From assembly GCA_037976565.1 (NCBI GenBank), contig CP137667.1, forward strand, positions 1,302,001 to 1,366,000: 64,000 bases of DNA. Direction: 5' to 3'. How positions within the stretch are numbered: position 1 is the stretch's first letter; each line of letters opens with the position of its first letter. The DNA comes from Mesocentrotus franciscanus. Lineage: Eukaryota > Echinodermata > Echinoidea > Camarodonta > Strongylocentrotidae. This document shows positions 37,001-43,425 of this stretch, piece after piece. The translations under genes and the position numbers were made by a program. The notes under the pieces were generated by a model. That model was not told where the DNA came from and searched no databases. It was given only the letters and a program-made list of their open reading frames with translations.

Positions 37001-39872
37001 TCGTAAGTAATTTTCACCTTCTCCGGTTTTTCTGAATTTTCGCACTTATATGAGAGCATTTCCCATTGATTAAAAAAAAGTATGTTTATAATATCGGTTG
37101 CGGAACTAGATAATTATGTACATATGATAAAATATGATCAACGTTAAATAAACGAAAAATAACGAATATATTTAAAGGATTTCTTTTGTACCACTCGCTT
37201 ACGGCTGGCTCTAAGAACATATTTGAATTATCATCCTAACCAAAACTTCTCATACCATTATCACTATCCTTATGGTGATGCTTTCTATCACCGTTCGACT
37301 GATTTTTCAACGTTTTTTTAAAAAGCTTTAAAAACTACCTGACGTGAGGACACCTAAAATTCACCAATGTGCAAAAGAACTAGAAGATGGAATATCATAA
37401 ATCTTTATTTCTAAACAAATAGTTTCATTGACTTCGTCAATTCCATTCATACTTTTATTATTTGGGGATATATCCATTGCAGCATCGTGTAAGAACGATT
37501 TAGATGTATTTGACAAAAATTACTAGCCTAATAAAAAGTATTAAAAAATAGCATGAAAGCAATATATGATCATCTACTTGTCCTGTAATGCATGTCATTT
37601 TAGTTTGAAATATTCTTAGATGAAATGGCTTTCCCAAAAATGACTTTGCACGTTTCGTTTTGTTGAAATATTTCTACTTCATGCTGTACACCGTAATAAT
37701 TTCATCTGATTGGCCTAGATCTCGTTCAGTATGTAACGCCACACTGCATTATGGACAGACAGACAGTAATATACTGAGCTACGGGAAGCCAATAATTCGG
37801 TCTATTCCCAGTTTTATTCGGTTTCATAAGCACTGTTTTTCTTTTCTTTAACTGCTTCGCTGCATTTTAGAGTCCCTGTGGATCTTATATTGGTATCACT
37901 AATTCACCAGAGATCAATTTTGTTCTAAAATGAGGATAATTAGAAGACCTTCTTTCAAGCTTCGTTTACAATGGGAAGCAATAAAGACTTGTGTATTCAA
38001 CCTAATGCCATGCCACAGCGTGCATTCAAACCAAAACTGGTTCGTCTAGATTTAACCTGACTTATAAACCAACTTCACCCTCCCCAACCCCAAATAAGTT
38101 TTCTCTTAGTTTGCTAAAATGATGCTTTTTTGTTTTGAAGTTTAACAATGTTAAATCTAAGATGCATGGCCATACGTGTTATCAGTGTCTGCGATATGGT
38201 GTTATATTGAAGCCCTAAAAAAAATTGCGATTCAAAATGATCATGAAGTGCCTCAAAAAAGTAAAAATCTTTGAGTGACCGGTTTTACCATACTCATTTT
38301 CCCCAATAGACTGTAGTGTTATAAAAACCGTTAGGAAGAAAATGAAATTTCGATTTCCAATCATAAATATCTTGATAATCAGACAGGCGATCGGCCTGTA
38401 AAAGTCATGGATGCCTGACTGACCTAAAGGTTTATAATTATGAATGCAGGATGAGCTAAATCCAGGATTTTGTTTCAGAATCTGAGGCAATGTTACCGAG
38501 TCACTTTAATATGAACAAATAAACCCAACGAAAAAGTGGTATCTTTACAAAAGTGAGTGATCCTATGTAACATTCTGCATCATCATCACATTGATTGACT
38601 TACCTGCGACATGGAGGACCGCAGGAGGGCTCACTTTGTTGTTATTGGTGAGTCTATTACGTACTGTACATCTATACTGACCAGCGTCACGGTCACGTAC
38701 GTCACGGATATGAAGTTCACCACTGGGTAAGACACTAAATCGACCTTCTACATGGAGTGACATACAGGGTTAGAGAGAGAGAGAGAGAGAGAGCGCCAAA
38801 GGGGAACGGAGACATAGATAGACAGACAGAGAGGGAGAAAGAGAGACAGAGATAAACGGATGCACACATTACACAAACAAGCAGAGAGAAGTGGTGTTTC
38901 AATGAAAAAAATTTGAAGAGGTGATTTAATCGAATTCATTTCATTCTTTTCGGAAATAATTCGTTCTTAAAAGATATTGAAAATTGAAATTGAGGTTCAT
39001 AGGTTACATGTACATGTATCGCTTACTTTCAAATTTCTCTAAATTATGGATGTGATATTATAATGTTTCATTTTGAATTTCTCTTTGTTACTGTTGGTAT
39101 GAAAACCTGCTAATAGCTCTGCCTGTATTCTGCATCATTTTCTCAATCGAATCAAAGCAATTCCCTGAAAGATAATTACCTAGCTCACAAAGGCATCATT
39201 TCGTTAAATTCCAAGGATATATTTATATTGCCTACTCCCTGCAAACAAACGTTAATTGCCAATTTATTGCTGGAAAATAATAGAGTCCAACGTCAGTGAT
39301 CAGTGGGGGAATGGGTGATGTAATTATATGGACTAGTGACGCAATAATGACATGCATCCCTTTGACTTAATTGCTAGATAACAGGGATTTATTGTCATTC
39401 AGTTTAGGATTCCTAGTTTTTAATCGGTACAAATTGATGTACATATATATGTATATTCATAAAATTTTAATCTCAGTATTCATTTTTAGTGTACATAGCA
39501 AATATTTGTTGTTTTGGGAAGATTTTTGTTTCGGTGGGAGGGGGGGCGGGTTAAAAAAACCTATATTTTTGTATTTTTGCCATTTGATGTTGAAATAATT
39601 ACGTAAACCACTAAAGTAAACTTTATGTAAATGATATGTACCATGGTGGTTTCATTTTTCGAGATAACGCTACGCCTCCAGCATGCCCAGTTTTCATTAT
39701 GACCACTCCCGAATAGATCAACATACCTGATTGTAACAGACTTGATTCCTGGTCCAGGCAGTCACATTGACATAGTCCTTGACAAAACGAGGTACATTAC
39801 ACTTGAAGACTGCTGTGTTTCCTCGCATCACGTGATTATCATGAAGCTGCACCTGGTATTCCTGTAGTTGAA
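6627..39872 (-). CDS. DSCAM: DSCAM orthologue, multi-exon, 5'-partial (Ig2 to stop)
   Basis: Homophilic cell-adhesion receptor of the immunoglobulin superfamily, a single-pass membrane protein; family members act in axon guidance and self-avoidance. Seen: 32 exons with GT-AG borders encode Ig2-9, FN1-4, Ig10, FN5-6, one TM helix and a cytoplasmic tail. This is the diagnostic DSCAM order, with Ig10 placed between FN4 and FN5. Paired Ig cysteines are present in every Ig domain, and the FN-type WxP-like and YxxxVxAxN motifs recur. The total of about 2120 codons compares with about 2010 for full-length human DSCAM, so the tail is long. The tail keeps family blocks such as REELERAY and NFTASPP. 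Signal peptide and Ig1 are absent from the visible sequence. Four one-base deficits interrupt the frame (near 39750, 34736-34739, 23319-23321 and the 21367/19509 junction). Each Ig cassette is single; no arthropod-type exon arrays are seen. Family assignment is very secure; DSCAM versus DSCAML1 is not resolvable, since invertebrates usually have one gene. Confidence 0.95.
7725..8023 (-). CDS. DSCAM: DSCAM exon, cytoplasmic 6
   Basis: 299 nt, phase 2 to 1. PGSHPHARHHHGTPSSSSPE, SLPYESFSAAHSGVTDSD, HYGYYRRRGRPQLIW. The last ~20 codons (IYIYALKTNSKTKYT) look unconstrained, so an earlier donor is possible. Donor ACAG/GTAATA. Confidence 0.78.
8275..8375. repeat. Degenerate telomere-like CCCTAA tract
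   Basis: About 100 bp of imperfect AACCCTAA/AACCCCAA units between two copies of the triplicated exon end. Too degenerate to be a recent interstitial telomere. Confidence 0.6.
8397..8451 (-). other. Candidate alternative mini-exon of DSCAM tail
   Basis: Partial copy of the 3' end of exon 8528-8759. It has its own ATTTAG acceptor, 17 open codons (EVLTARSFARVPGRKHR) and a CA/GTGAGT donor. It is phase 1 to 2, identical to the parent exon, so it could replace it without a frame change. Expression is unknown; it may be a duplication relic. Confidence 0.35.
8528..8759 (-). CDS. DSCAM: DSCAM exon, cytoplasmic 5 (Arg/Ser-rich)
   Basis: 232 nt, phase 1 to 2. ARPRDRARMSLTTSPSLV, RSSEESSDVDFEMESSERG, ending VPGRKH then a CA/GTAAGT donor. 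Its 3' end is repeated twice more toward lower coordinates (8190-8480). Confidence 0.8.
9009..9392 (-). CDS. DSCAM: DSCAM exon, cytoplasmic 4 (conserved tail block; possible alternative end)
   Basis: Starts (G)TKRPSNGSLS and contains REELERAYSTGMRIEAAQFE, LIQCA and RNFTASPP, the best-conserved cytoplasmic blocks of the family. A weak donor, GGG/GTGGTT at 9009, would splice in phase 1 to the next exon; without it the frame runs on to a stop at 8989-8991, giving a shorter tail. Both outcomes are possible. Confidence 0.85.
9650..9930 (+). mobile_element. Probable LINE 3' tail fragment
   Basis: AT-rich segment ending AATAAAG followed by a twice-repeated CCTTGATTGAAA tail, the style of non-LTR retrotransposon 3' ends. 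No reverse-transcriptase codons seen. Confidence 0.4.
10025..10141 (-). CDS. DSCAM: DSCAM exon, cytoplasmic 3
   Basis: 117 nt, phase 1-1. YCRRYHTYARLDDVRPVH and a Ser-rich GSQADSSSSPSR end. Donor CGAG/GTATCT. Confidence 0.85.
10447..10650 (-). CDS. DSCAM: DSCAM exon, cytoplasmic 2 (YDIPP)
   Basis: 204 nt, phase 1-1. Tyr- and Ser-rich, with DPYATFDYHDGSIYPS, SASLSDCG and RLYDIPPEE. YDIP resembles SH2-ligand sites of Nck/Dock-type adaptors, known DSCAM partners; that role is inferred here. Confidence 0.88.
10829..10940. repeat. Purine-rich GAA/GGA tract
   Basis: About 110 bp of AAGAAG/GGAGAA units on the plus strand, just downstream, in the gene sense, of the cytoplasmic 1 exon donor. Confidence 0.85.
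10981..11105 (-). CDS. DSCAM: DSCAM exon, cytoplasmic 1
   Basis: 125 nt, phase 2 to 1. PTVHLPPEREPFLGAYERAE then TIAVRQTPWIFNADE. No domain; joins in phase with both neighbours. Confidence 0.87.
11325..11547 (-). CDS. DSCAM: DSCAM exon, transmembrane segment
   Basis: 223 nt, phase 1 to 2. Juxtamembrane PPIKQSTSRPLAFYEDPR, then one hydrophobic helix FGPILGILTLFVILGFISYF, then the stop-transfer cluster RRRRKK and the cytosolic QHVVVETLSG. Type I topology. Confidence 0.94.
12089..12221. mobile_element. SINE-like / short repeat end
   Basis: Contains GTAGAGCGCTTAGAGACTTC and GGCGCTATATAAGC, boxes typical of abundant short interspersed repeats of marine invertebrates. A related reverse-oriented box (TTATATAGCGCAGC) is at ~23810. 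Class inferred only. Confidence 0.4.
12223..12400 (-). CDS. DSCAM: DSCAM exon, FN6 C-terminal part
   Basis: 178 nt, phase 0 to 1. LGLDDWENIANNLPGNTRD, LRPLTWYQFRVTAVNTAG and YPFRVSTVAFSGS; the L-P-TWY-F-V-A-N-AG block identifies FN6. The donor side abuts a SINE-like repeat. Confidence 0.93.
12835..13044 (-). other. Intronic open frame, 69 codons, unknown
   Basis: Lies inside the FN6 intron on the gene strand. Predicted peptide is polar with WSKHRVKLKEVAIKQI and YHFRSDLKDSVYIQI; it ends with a stop. It is not an FN3 domain and no family is recognised. Could be a transposon fragment or chance. Confidence 0.25.
13325..13446 (-). CDS. DSCAM: DSCAM exon, FN6 N-terminal part
   Basis: 122 nt, phase 1 to 0. 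PIPPSTDKIVPFTNASSITL, ASWQSGGCPIESYSIQYQ; it matches the family W-DGGCPI-SF-LEY motif. Confidence 0.93.
14214..14402 (-). CDS. DSCAM: DSCAM exon, FN5 C-terminal part
   Basis: 189 nt, phase 1-1. FQLLYQRTHEQTWERFDV, LLCGTGYRFYITARNKLGVG and KPSDILSVSTQGE; the CGT-Y-F-ITA-N block is conserved. Confidence 0.93.
14889..14987 (-). CDS. DSCAM: DSCAM exon, FN5 N-terminal part
   Basis: 99 nt, phase 1-1, after a 3.3-kb intron. PPNPPQLTIGSTSNNAIKVN, WRSTGNGGSSIV; it matches the family W--GDNGGSSI-GY motif. Confidence 0.92.
16630..16925. repeat. 14-bp minisatellite GTGTGGGAGTCNGG
   Basis: About twenty units with alternating GTCAGA and GTCCGG endings, giving a two-unit 28-bp higher order in the middle; units decay at both ends. 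Open plus frames over it are by-products. Confidence 0.95.
17420..17466. repeat. Short perfect hairpin
   Basis: AGAAGGGCGTTAA ... TTAACGCCCTTCT with an ~18-base loop. No surrounding features. Confidence 0.7.
18331..18491 (-). CDS. DSCAM: DSCAM exon, Ig10 C-terminal part
   Basis: 161 nt, phase 2 to 1. DGRIDILENGSLVIQSVQS and AGNYTCRAINEYGSSDSI; second Ig10 cysteine. Confidence 0.94.
18891..19008 (-). CDS. DSCAM: DSCAM exon, Ig10 N-terminal part
   Basis: 118 nt, phase 1 to 2. PARIMSFSTTLMTPWKRGVT, LDCLPVGDP, VEWKKN. The PARI-F-T--TPW opening is specific to DSCAM Ig10. Confidence 0.94.
19357..19509 (-). CDS. DSCAM: DSCAM exon, FN4 C-terminal part
   Basis: 153 nt, phase 1-1. ASRKELDPTTYYYLVEDLQ, TDYEYDFWVKASTIAGQGES and IATEIPMSR. 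Follows a 1.9-kb intron that carries a LINE end and a fold-back element. Confidence 0.92.
19932..20234 (+). mobile_element. LINE ORF2 3' end (reverse transcriptase C-terminus)
   Basis: 100-codon open frame LQQLDWTTLEQRRENYRLVM, YKLHNNL, then FFPRTVRTWNNLPSETVGAT and AFRQCL, stop. The RT-WN-LP motif is the conserved C-terminal block of non-LTR retrotransposon polymerases. 5'-truncated, inserted antisense in the FN4 intron; trailing DNA to ~20390 may be its 3' UTR. Confidence 0.88.
20929..21089. mobile_element. Fold-back element, ~160 bp
   Basis: GGACTTTTAGATTTACACGA at the left and TCGTGTAAATCTAAAAGTCC at the right are exact complements. Inner arms contain GTGGACCGCCACGTGTGACA and its near-complement, with a short CCTTTTAAGG core. 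GC-richer than its surroundings. Confidence 0.93.
21367..21506 (-). CDS. DSCAM: DSCAM exon, FN4 N-terminal part
   Basis: PEAPADIKAHAASPTSIMVS, WLPPLYLNGIITHYHLNIQY, REGENE. 140 nt ending at GAG/GTTAGA gives phase 0, whereas the next exon needs phase 1, so one base is missing at one of the two borders. Confidence 0.9.
22029..22184 (-). CDS. DSCAM: DSCAM exon, FN3 C-terminal part
   Basis: 156 nt, phase 1-1. DELDYQIYETTELFAELHNL, QKFTNYSLSVVAHTRVGEG and VRSEEKIVRTEQD. It matches the KYTNYSIQVLA-TR-G-GVRSE block of the family. Confidence 0.93.
22519..22627 (-). repeat. 52-bp tandem copy of FN3 exon 3' end
   Basis: Two copies of CTCTGATTGGTCTGT plus flanks (22528- and 22580-). Both retain a GAAG/GT donor. 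The lower copy is 52 bp away, not a multiple of three, and reading through meets TGA, so only the 22582 donor is coding-compatible. Confidence 0.85.
22582..22728 (-). CDS. DSCAM: DSCAM exon, FN3 N-terminal part
   Basis: 147 nt, phase 1-1. PSEAPHDVSARSVGSTSIMV, FWNAPDQVSLNGILQGYRVY and RPIRENE. The last ~45 nt plus the donor are repeated 52 bp downstream in the gene sense (22528-22575). Confidence 0.94.
23290..23520 (-). CDS. DSCAM: DSCAM exon, FN2 C-terminal part (one-base frame break)
   Basis: QPRADLQNGFLLGYHIQY, LKKFTRYTIQLRAYNRVNVG, then PWS. One base must be gained at 23319-23321 (GGG on plus) to read PQQFVTTLEDG. As printed it is 231 nt; phase 0 in and 1 out needs 232. Confidence 0.93.
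24181..24251 (-). CDS. DSCAM: DSCAM exon, FN2 N-terminal part
   Basis: Short 71-nt exon, phase 1 to 0: PSGIPLNIEIEALSSQSIQI then TWR. It matches the family motif SSQSI-VTW. Donor AGG/GTAAGC. Confidence 0.9.
24485..24645. repeat. C/T-rich repeat fragment in DSCAM intron
   Basis: CCCCCCTCTCTCTCTCTCC and polyC blocks directly downstream, in the gene sense, of the FN1 exon; likely transposon debris. Confidence 0.4.
24655..24828 (-). CDS. DSCAM: DSCAM exon, FN1 C-terminal part
   Basis: 174 nt, phase 1-1. AWQTGLPQEHVPADL, then LHPAYTYHVRIFAFNAIG and SDPSKEILFDTEEE, the FN3 E-G strands. Confidence 0.94.
25222..25353 (-). CDS. DSCAM: DSCAM exon, FN1 N-terminal part
   Basis: 132 nt, phase 1-1. KPEPPTDLHVVNKTSRGVLL, AWQPAFDGNSPVTGFTLEYK: fibronectin type III strands A-C following Ig9 directly, as in all DSCAMs. 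Confidence 0.94.
25902..26198 (-). CDS. DSCAM: DSCAM exon, Ig9
   Basis: 297 nt, phase 1-1. Starts PATFEQQQQNVTVEL, then LECIATGHQPLEIMWSKND and ATYICLAQNLHG, ending IQLWVQ as in family Ig9. The run of CAG codons near its start is a small oddity. Confidence 0.94.
26551..26721 (-). CDS. DSCAM: DSCAM exon, Ig8 C-terminal part
   Basis: 171 nt, phase 1-1. RFEMQENGSLVIREARVED and AGYYLCHISNSVG with the second cysteine; joins in frame to the 27024 exon. Confidence 0.94.
27024..27143 (-). CDS. DSCAM: DSCAM exon, Ig8 N-terminal part
   Basis: 120 nt, phase 1-1. PPRFVVEPHNTAVVLN and IACMANGKPNPDVQWKK with the first Ig8 cysteine; ends APG at CCTG/GTAAGA. Confidence 0.93.
27860..28138 (-). CDS. DSCAM: DSCAM exon, Ig7
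   Basis: 279 nt, phase 1-1. PPVIQPIEPLTLRQGQR, CIVTRGDYPIHFRWLKDGG, SSLVIADAS and YTCEASNLAAAV; the AAAV tail is a hallmark of DSCAM Ig7. In insects this domain comes from a large exon cluster; only one copy is visible here. Confidence 0.95.
28638..28910 (-). CDS. DSCAM: DSCAM exon, Ig6
   Basis: 273 nt, phase 1-1. RPLVRPLPDVIAIDGTDVSI, then HCHVVGFPITSITWYKG and EYTCVASN; it matches the family Ig6 motif of RP-NITAIAG-D-IHC followed by SIKWYK. A 4.9-kb intron precedes it. Confidence 0.95.
31170..31470. mobile_element. Transposon debris with CT tract
   Basis: Ends in GCCCCCTATAGCTACGCCAC, a common terminus of degraded marine-invertebrate repeats, beside a (CT)n/CCCT tract. Class not determinable. 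Confidence 0.35.
33631..33796. mobile_element. Fold-back element, ~166 bp
   Basis: CAAATAATACACA and TGTGTATTATTTG at the ends; inner arms GGGCATTAGTAAAATTACCC and GGGTAATTCTTACTAATGCC; then GGTACCTT/AAGGTACC. It ends 16 bases from the Ig5 exon donor, so the donor region sits next to a strong stem. Confidence 0.9.
33813..34109 (-). CDS. DSCAM: DSCAM exon, Ig5
   Basis: 297 nt, phase 1-1. Shows QPGPNLQLSCTVAGNPTPDV, VTWLRDG, then DVISYLNISRL and GLYRCEA. The DVIS-LNIS strand is characteristic of DSCAM Ig5. Confidence 0.95.
34647..34915 (-). CDS. DSCAM: DSCAM exon, Ig4 (one-base frame break)
   Basis: Encodes FATFNCSVSGYPIEQVTWYK and ENGTMVVG. The frame must then gain one base in the run at 34736-34739 (CCCC on the plus strand) to read MRRDDRGMYQCVASNSW with the second cysteine. 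The exon is 269 nt as printed and 270 if the base is restored, which matches phase 1-1 with both neighbours. Confidence 0.93.
35484..35762 (-). CDS. DSCAM: DSCAM exon, Ig3
   Basis: Whole Ig domain in one phase 1-1 exon (279 nt). Cysteines lie in VELPCVASGYP and RYDCEAVN, with YQWTKDG as strand C. The motif RGGNLLLSNVQ is typical of DSCAM Ig3. No alternative copies are seen in the 2.8-kb intron before it. Confidence 0.95.
35763..38603 (-). other. DSCAM intron (Ig2 to Ig3), 2.8 kb
   Basis: AT-rich; a short direct repeat CCTACAACAGAATATCTG near 36557-36595. No additional Ig exon seen. Confidence 0.6.
38604..38747 (-). CDS. DSCAM: DSCAM exon, Ig2 C-terminal half
   Basis: Phase 1-1, 144 nt. Encodes GRFSVLPSGELHIRDV then DRDAGQYRC with the second Ig2 cysteine; ends at GCAG/GTAAGT. 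The acceptor ATGTAG lies just downstream of a GA microsatellite. Confidence 0.92.
38769..38852. repeat. GA microsatellite
   Basis: (GA)n with GACAGACAGAGA variants, beginning 22 bases beyond the acceptor of the Ig2 C-terminal exon; it supplies the polypyrimidine tract on the gene strand. Confidence 0.9.
39727..39872 (-). CDS. DSCAM: DSCAM exon, Ig2 N-terminal half (frame break inside)
   Basis: Starts in phase 1 after TTTGTTTAG and encodes QLQEYQVQLHDNHVMRGNTA, then FKC with the first Ig2 cysteine, and ends at a strong CAG/GTATGT donor. After VTAW the frame must gain one base near 39750 to read ESSLLQS and meet the next exon, which aligns with the DSCAM Ig2 pattern. As printed, the 146-nt length leaves the wrong phase. 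First DSCAM exon recognisable in the window. Confidence 0.9.
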
Positions 39873-39890
39873 CTAAACAAATAAATATTA

Positions 39891-40053
39891 GATCATCAGT
39901 ATTATCATCATCCTCATCATCATCACCATCATCACCATTACCATCATCACCATTATCATCACCATCATCAATATCATCATCACCAACATCATCACCATCA
40001 TCATGCATCATCACCATCATCACCATCATCATCATCATCACCATCATCACCAC

Positions 40054-40085
<32 letters not shown>

Positions 40086-40317
40086 CCATCATCACCACCA
40101 TCACCATCATCACCATCATCATCATCAGCATCATCATCATCACCATTATCAACACCACCATCATCATTATAATCATTATCATCATCATCACAATCATCAC
40201 CATCATCATCATCATATCACCATTATCACCACCACCATCATCATTATAATCATTATCATCATCATCACAATCATCATCATCATCACCATCATCACCGTCA
40301 CCACCATCATCATCATG
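39891..40317. repeat. CAT/ATG trinucleotide microsatellite
   Basis: About 430 bp of nearly pure CAT/CAC/ATC triplets, immediately upstream, in the gene sense, of the Ig2 exon acceptor. In the minus frame of the exon it is open, coding Asp-rich then Met-rich runs. It is bounded by two copies of the exon start. Confidence 0.95.
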
Positions 40318-40348
40318 CAGCTGTATTTGGTATTCCTGCAGTTGAACT
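40312..40348 (-). other. Duplicate of Ig2 exon start with acceptor
   Basis: Encodes QLQEYQIQLHD after an AG, nearly identical to the true exon start QLQEYQVQLHD. Its first base, 40346, lies 474 bp (158 codons) from the true start, in the same frame, with no stop between. The polypyrimidine tract is poor compared with the real acceptor. Confidence 0.75.
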
Positions 40349-40350
40349 GA

Positions 40351-41699
40351 TCAAAAGCGATAACATATCAATATTATTATCATCATCACCGTCATTATAA
40401 CCTTTTGTTAATATCGTTTTTTATCAGAAGCAGCATAATCATTTTCCTAACCGTTATCACCCCTATTGTCGTCCTCCTCATCATCCCTAGATATAATAAC
40501 AGGATCCCCTCCCCCTTCCTCCCCTCTCTCTCTTCCCTCTCTCTCTCTCTCTATCACACACCTCAGCTAAATCAACACGTTCTATTGGGTATCTATTTAT
40601 GAACCATTCAACCTGAGGCTAAGCCAATGTGAATACAATTATCGATGGTAAGGTCATGGTAGTTAGTTCACCCTCTAAAAGAAAAGAAACACTGCATGCT
40701 TACGTTTTCATTAACATTTCATTTAATCATGGAAATATTAACATGTAAGTCTGACTACAAAAAATATAGTTATAGTTGAAAATGTTATCGTCTGAAGAAA
40801 CCTAAGGCTCTGATGAACTGAAATTGTTGTCATTCATTACAAGTGTGCATATATATCTAACATTTCTTCAATTTTTCAAAATAATTTAATAATAAAAAGT
40901 GGTGAGAGATATGACAATGCAGTTGTTTGTTCTCTATATCTTGAAATATGATTGATAATCGAAAAATTATGAATAGATAAGAGAATTTCTGAAAAGATGT
41001 AACTATATAAAGGAGAAATCCCAGGGGGCCAAAACAAGAAGATAAATTGTTATTATTTTACGAGGGACTACCTCATCCGCCATGACATCTACATCCCCCA
41101 CACCCTCCGCACAACCCCAACATCCCCCTCTCAAACAACCTCTCCCCGCCTTTAATTTGAACTACTGATATTTGGGCTTTATCAAACAATATGCCACTGA
41201 TTTGTGATCTACACAATCTGAAAATCTTGATATTGATTAAGTAAAATAATTTTATCAAGAAACTGTGAACTGCTACTTAATTCTTTTATTAAAACCACCG
41301 TAATTAATATTTAAATCTTCTACATCTGATAATGTTTTAATACAGTTTGATGCAAGGATTGCTACACGAAATTCGTTGTCATGTGTTCTCTTCTAGATGT
41401 AAATATGTCTGCAAAAAGGTATTCTTCTTCCCCGGAAGATCGGTTTAGATTTGTATTATAGTATGTACAAGCACTCTCATTGAATTTGTGATGATCATGG
41501 CTTATATATGAAAGGAGATTGTAGCTTTATGCTTATACAATAAACCGTTTCATTAAATCTCATATCCGTAGCCTAAAGTATTCCTGTGAGTGAGTAGCTC
41601 CCAATATACAGTAATAAAAAGCGACATCATATTACGTCATCAGACAATGAAAATAATCTGTCACCTTTTATTAAGGGCGAGCAAACACGTCCTTGGGCG
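40351..41699. other. Gene-free stretch upstream of visible DSCAM
   Basis: Contains a CT run near 40524-40556 and nothing else recognised. DSCAM Ig1 and leader exons should lie on this side but were not found. Confidence 0.5.
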
Positions 41700-42310
41700 T
41701 ATCCGCACTACAAATTCTATATCTTCTGAAAAATTATCACAGGTAGCGTTCACATTATTCACTCTCTATTTTCTAGAACGTTACTATTTTCTAGAACGTT
41801 TCACATGTAGTATTCACACTACACATTCTACATCTTCTACCACCGTACACATGTTGTATTCACATTACGTATTCTCTCTAAAACAATATCACAGGTAGTG
41901 TTCATTACACATTCTATATCTTCTAAAACAATATCACAGGTAGTGTTCATTACACATTCTATATCTTCTAAAACAATATCACAGGTAGTGTTCACATTAC
42001 ACATTCTATATCTTCTAAAACAATTTCACAGGTAGTGTTCACACTACACATTTTTATCTTCTAAAACAATTTCACAGGTAGTGCACACATATTTCCGTGT
42101 TTCTACAACAGTATTGCATTCATTGCTACATGAGAACATTTTAAAACATTATTTCAGTCAATGTTCACATCGCATGTTCACATCACATATTCTTAACATA
42201 CCGAAACACGATATCTGTAGTGTTCGCGTGATATTTTATATCCTCTATAACATTATCTCAATTAGATTCACATTAATTATGCTATACATTTAGTTTAATG
42301 ATACCTTGGG
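41700..42310. repeat. ~51-55-bp minisatellite
   Basis: Unit with CACATTCTATATCTTCTAAA and ACAATATCACAGGTAGTGTT. Best-preserved copies are at 41885-42100, with decaying copies on both sides. Confidence 0.92.
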
Positions 42311-42925
42311 AAGTGTTTACGTAACATTCTCTTTTCTTCTCCAACATAATTTCTTTATGTGTAAACAATACGTATCTTTTTCGAATAATTACAATAAGAA
42401 TAATATCGAATCATTAGGGTGCTTAATATGAAAGTACAACTGCGCCAACAAAATCACAGCATGTAAAGAGATATAGAAGTATACATAAGATATAAATCTT
42501 GCTTTATTTCTCAGTCAACTTCCTTGCCCACTTTTCTTTTATAATCATAGATAACGTTTGTGTTCTCCTGCCATGTCAACCAGAAGTTTTTTTACCTAAA
42601 CTTTCAGGATACTCTTGCATTCAATTTTCATTAACTTAATTATCTGGAACTTGCCCTGAGTGTAAACATGACTGCATTGCGGTATGCCTAGAGGTATATA
42701 GGTTAGATATGAAAGACGGTTTAATACTATCACTGTCAATATCTACCGCAATATCCACTTCAATCAAATCTTTTGTAGTTACCTTCCTGAAGGATCCATG
42801 GCAGTCTAATTGATTCCGGAGCTTGTGTCTTTCTATTCTAGAGCGGAACTAATATTATCGTCATTGTAATGCCTTAAAGAACGAAGATAAGGTAAGGTTA
42901 TATTGACATTGACTGTTGAAAGCAA

Positions 42926-43425
42926 NNNNNNNNNNNNNNNNNNNNNNNNNNNNNNNNNNNNNNNNNNNNNNNNNNNNNNNNNNNNNNNNNNNNNNNNNNN
43001 NNNNNNNNNNNNNNNNNNNNNNNNNNNNNNNNNNNNNNNNNNNNNNNNNNNNNNNNNNNNNNNNNNNNNNNNNNNNNNNNNNNNNNNNNNNNNNNNNNNN
43101 NNNNNNNNNNNNNNNNNNNNNNNNNNNNNNNNNNNNNNNNNNNNNNNNNNNNNNNNNNNNNNNNNNNNNNNNNNNNNNNNNNNNNNNNNNNNNNNNNNNN
43201 NNNNNNNNNNNNNNNNNNNNNNNNNNNNNNNNNNNNNNNNNNNNNNNNNNNNNNNNNNNNNNNNNNNNNNNNNNNNNNNNNNNNNNNNNNNNNNNNNNNN
43301 NNNNNNNNNNNNNNNNNNNNNNNNNNNNNNNNNNNNNNNNNNNNNNNNNNNNNNNNNNNNNNNNNNNNNNNNNNNNNNNNNNNNNNNNNNNNNNNNNNNN
43401 NNNNNNNNNNNNNNNNNNNNNNNNN
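42926..43425. other. Assembly gap, exactly 500 N
   Basis: The round length indicates a placeholder of unknown true size. The first bases after it (CGTTCTATAAGTCTACAGTT) recur at 48990, so the right edge is inside a repeat. Confidence 0.99.

Noticed and set aside
6627..39872. DSCAM as a pseudogene because of four frame breaks
   Set aside because: All breaks are single missing bases at or beside short C/G runs; splice sites, phases and key residues elsewhere are intact.
40003..40350. Plus-strand open frame with a very long His run
   Set aside because: Pure translation of the CAT microsatellite on the strand opposite DSCAM.
40562..40695. Possible Ig1 fragment on minus (VEWFINRYPIERV after a good acceptor)
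   Set aside because: All three frames from the acceptor meet stops and the cysteines are absent; a chance resemblance or relic.
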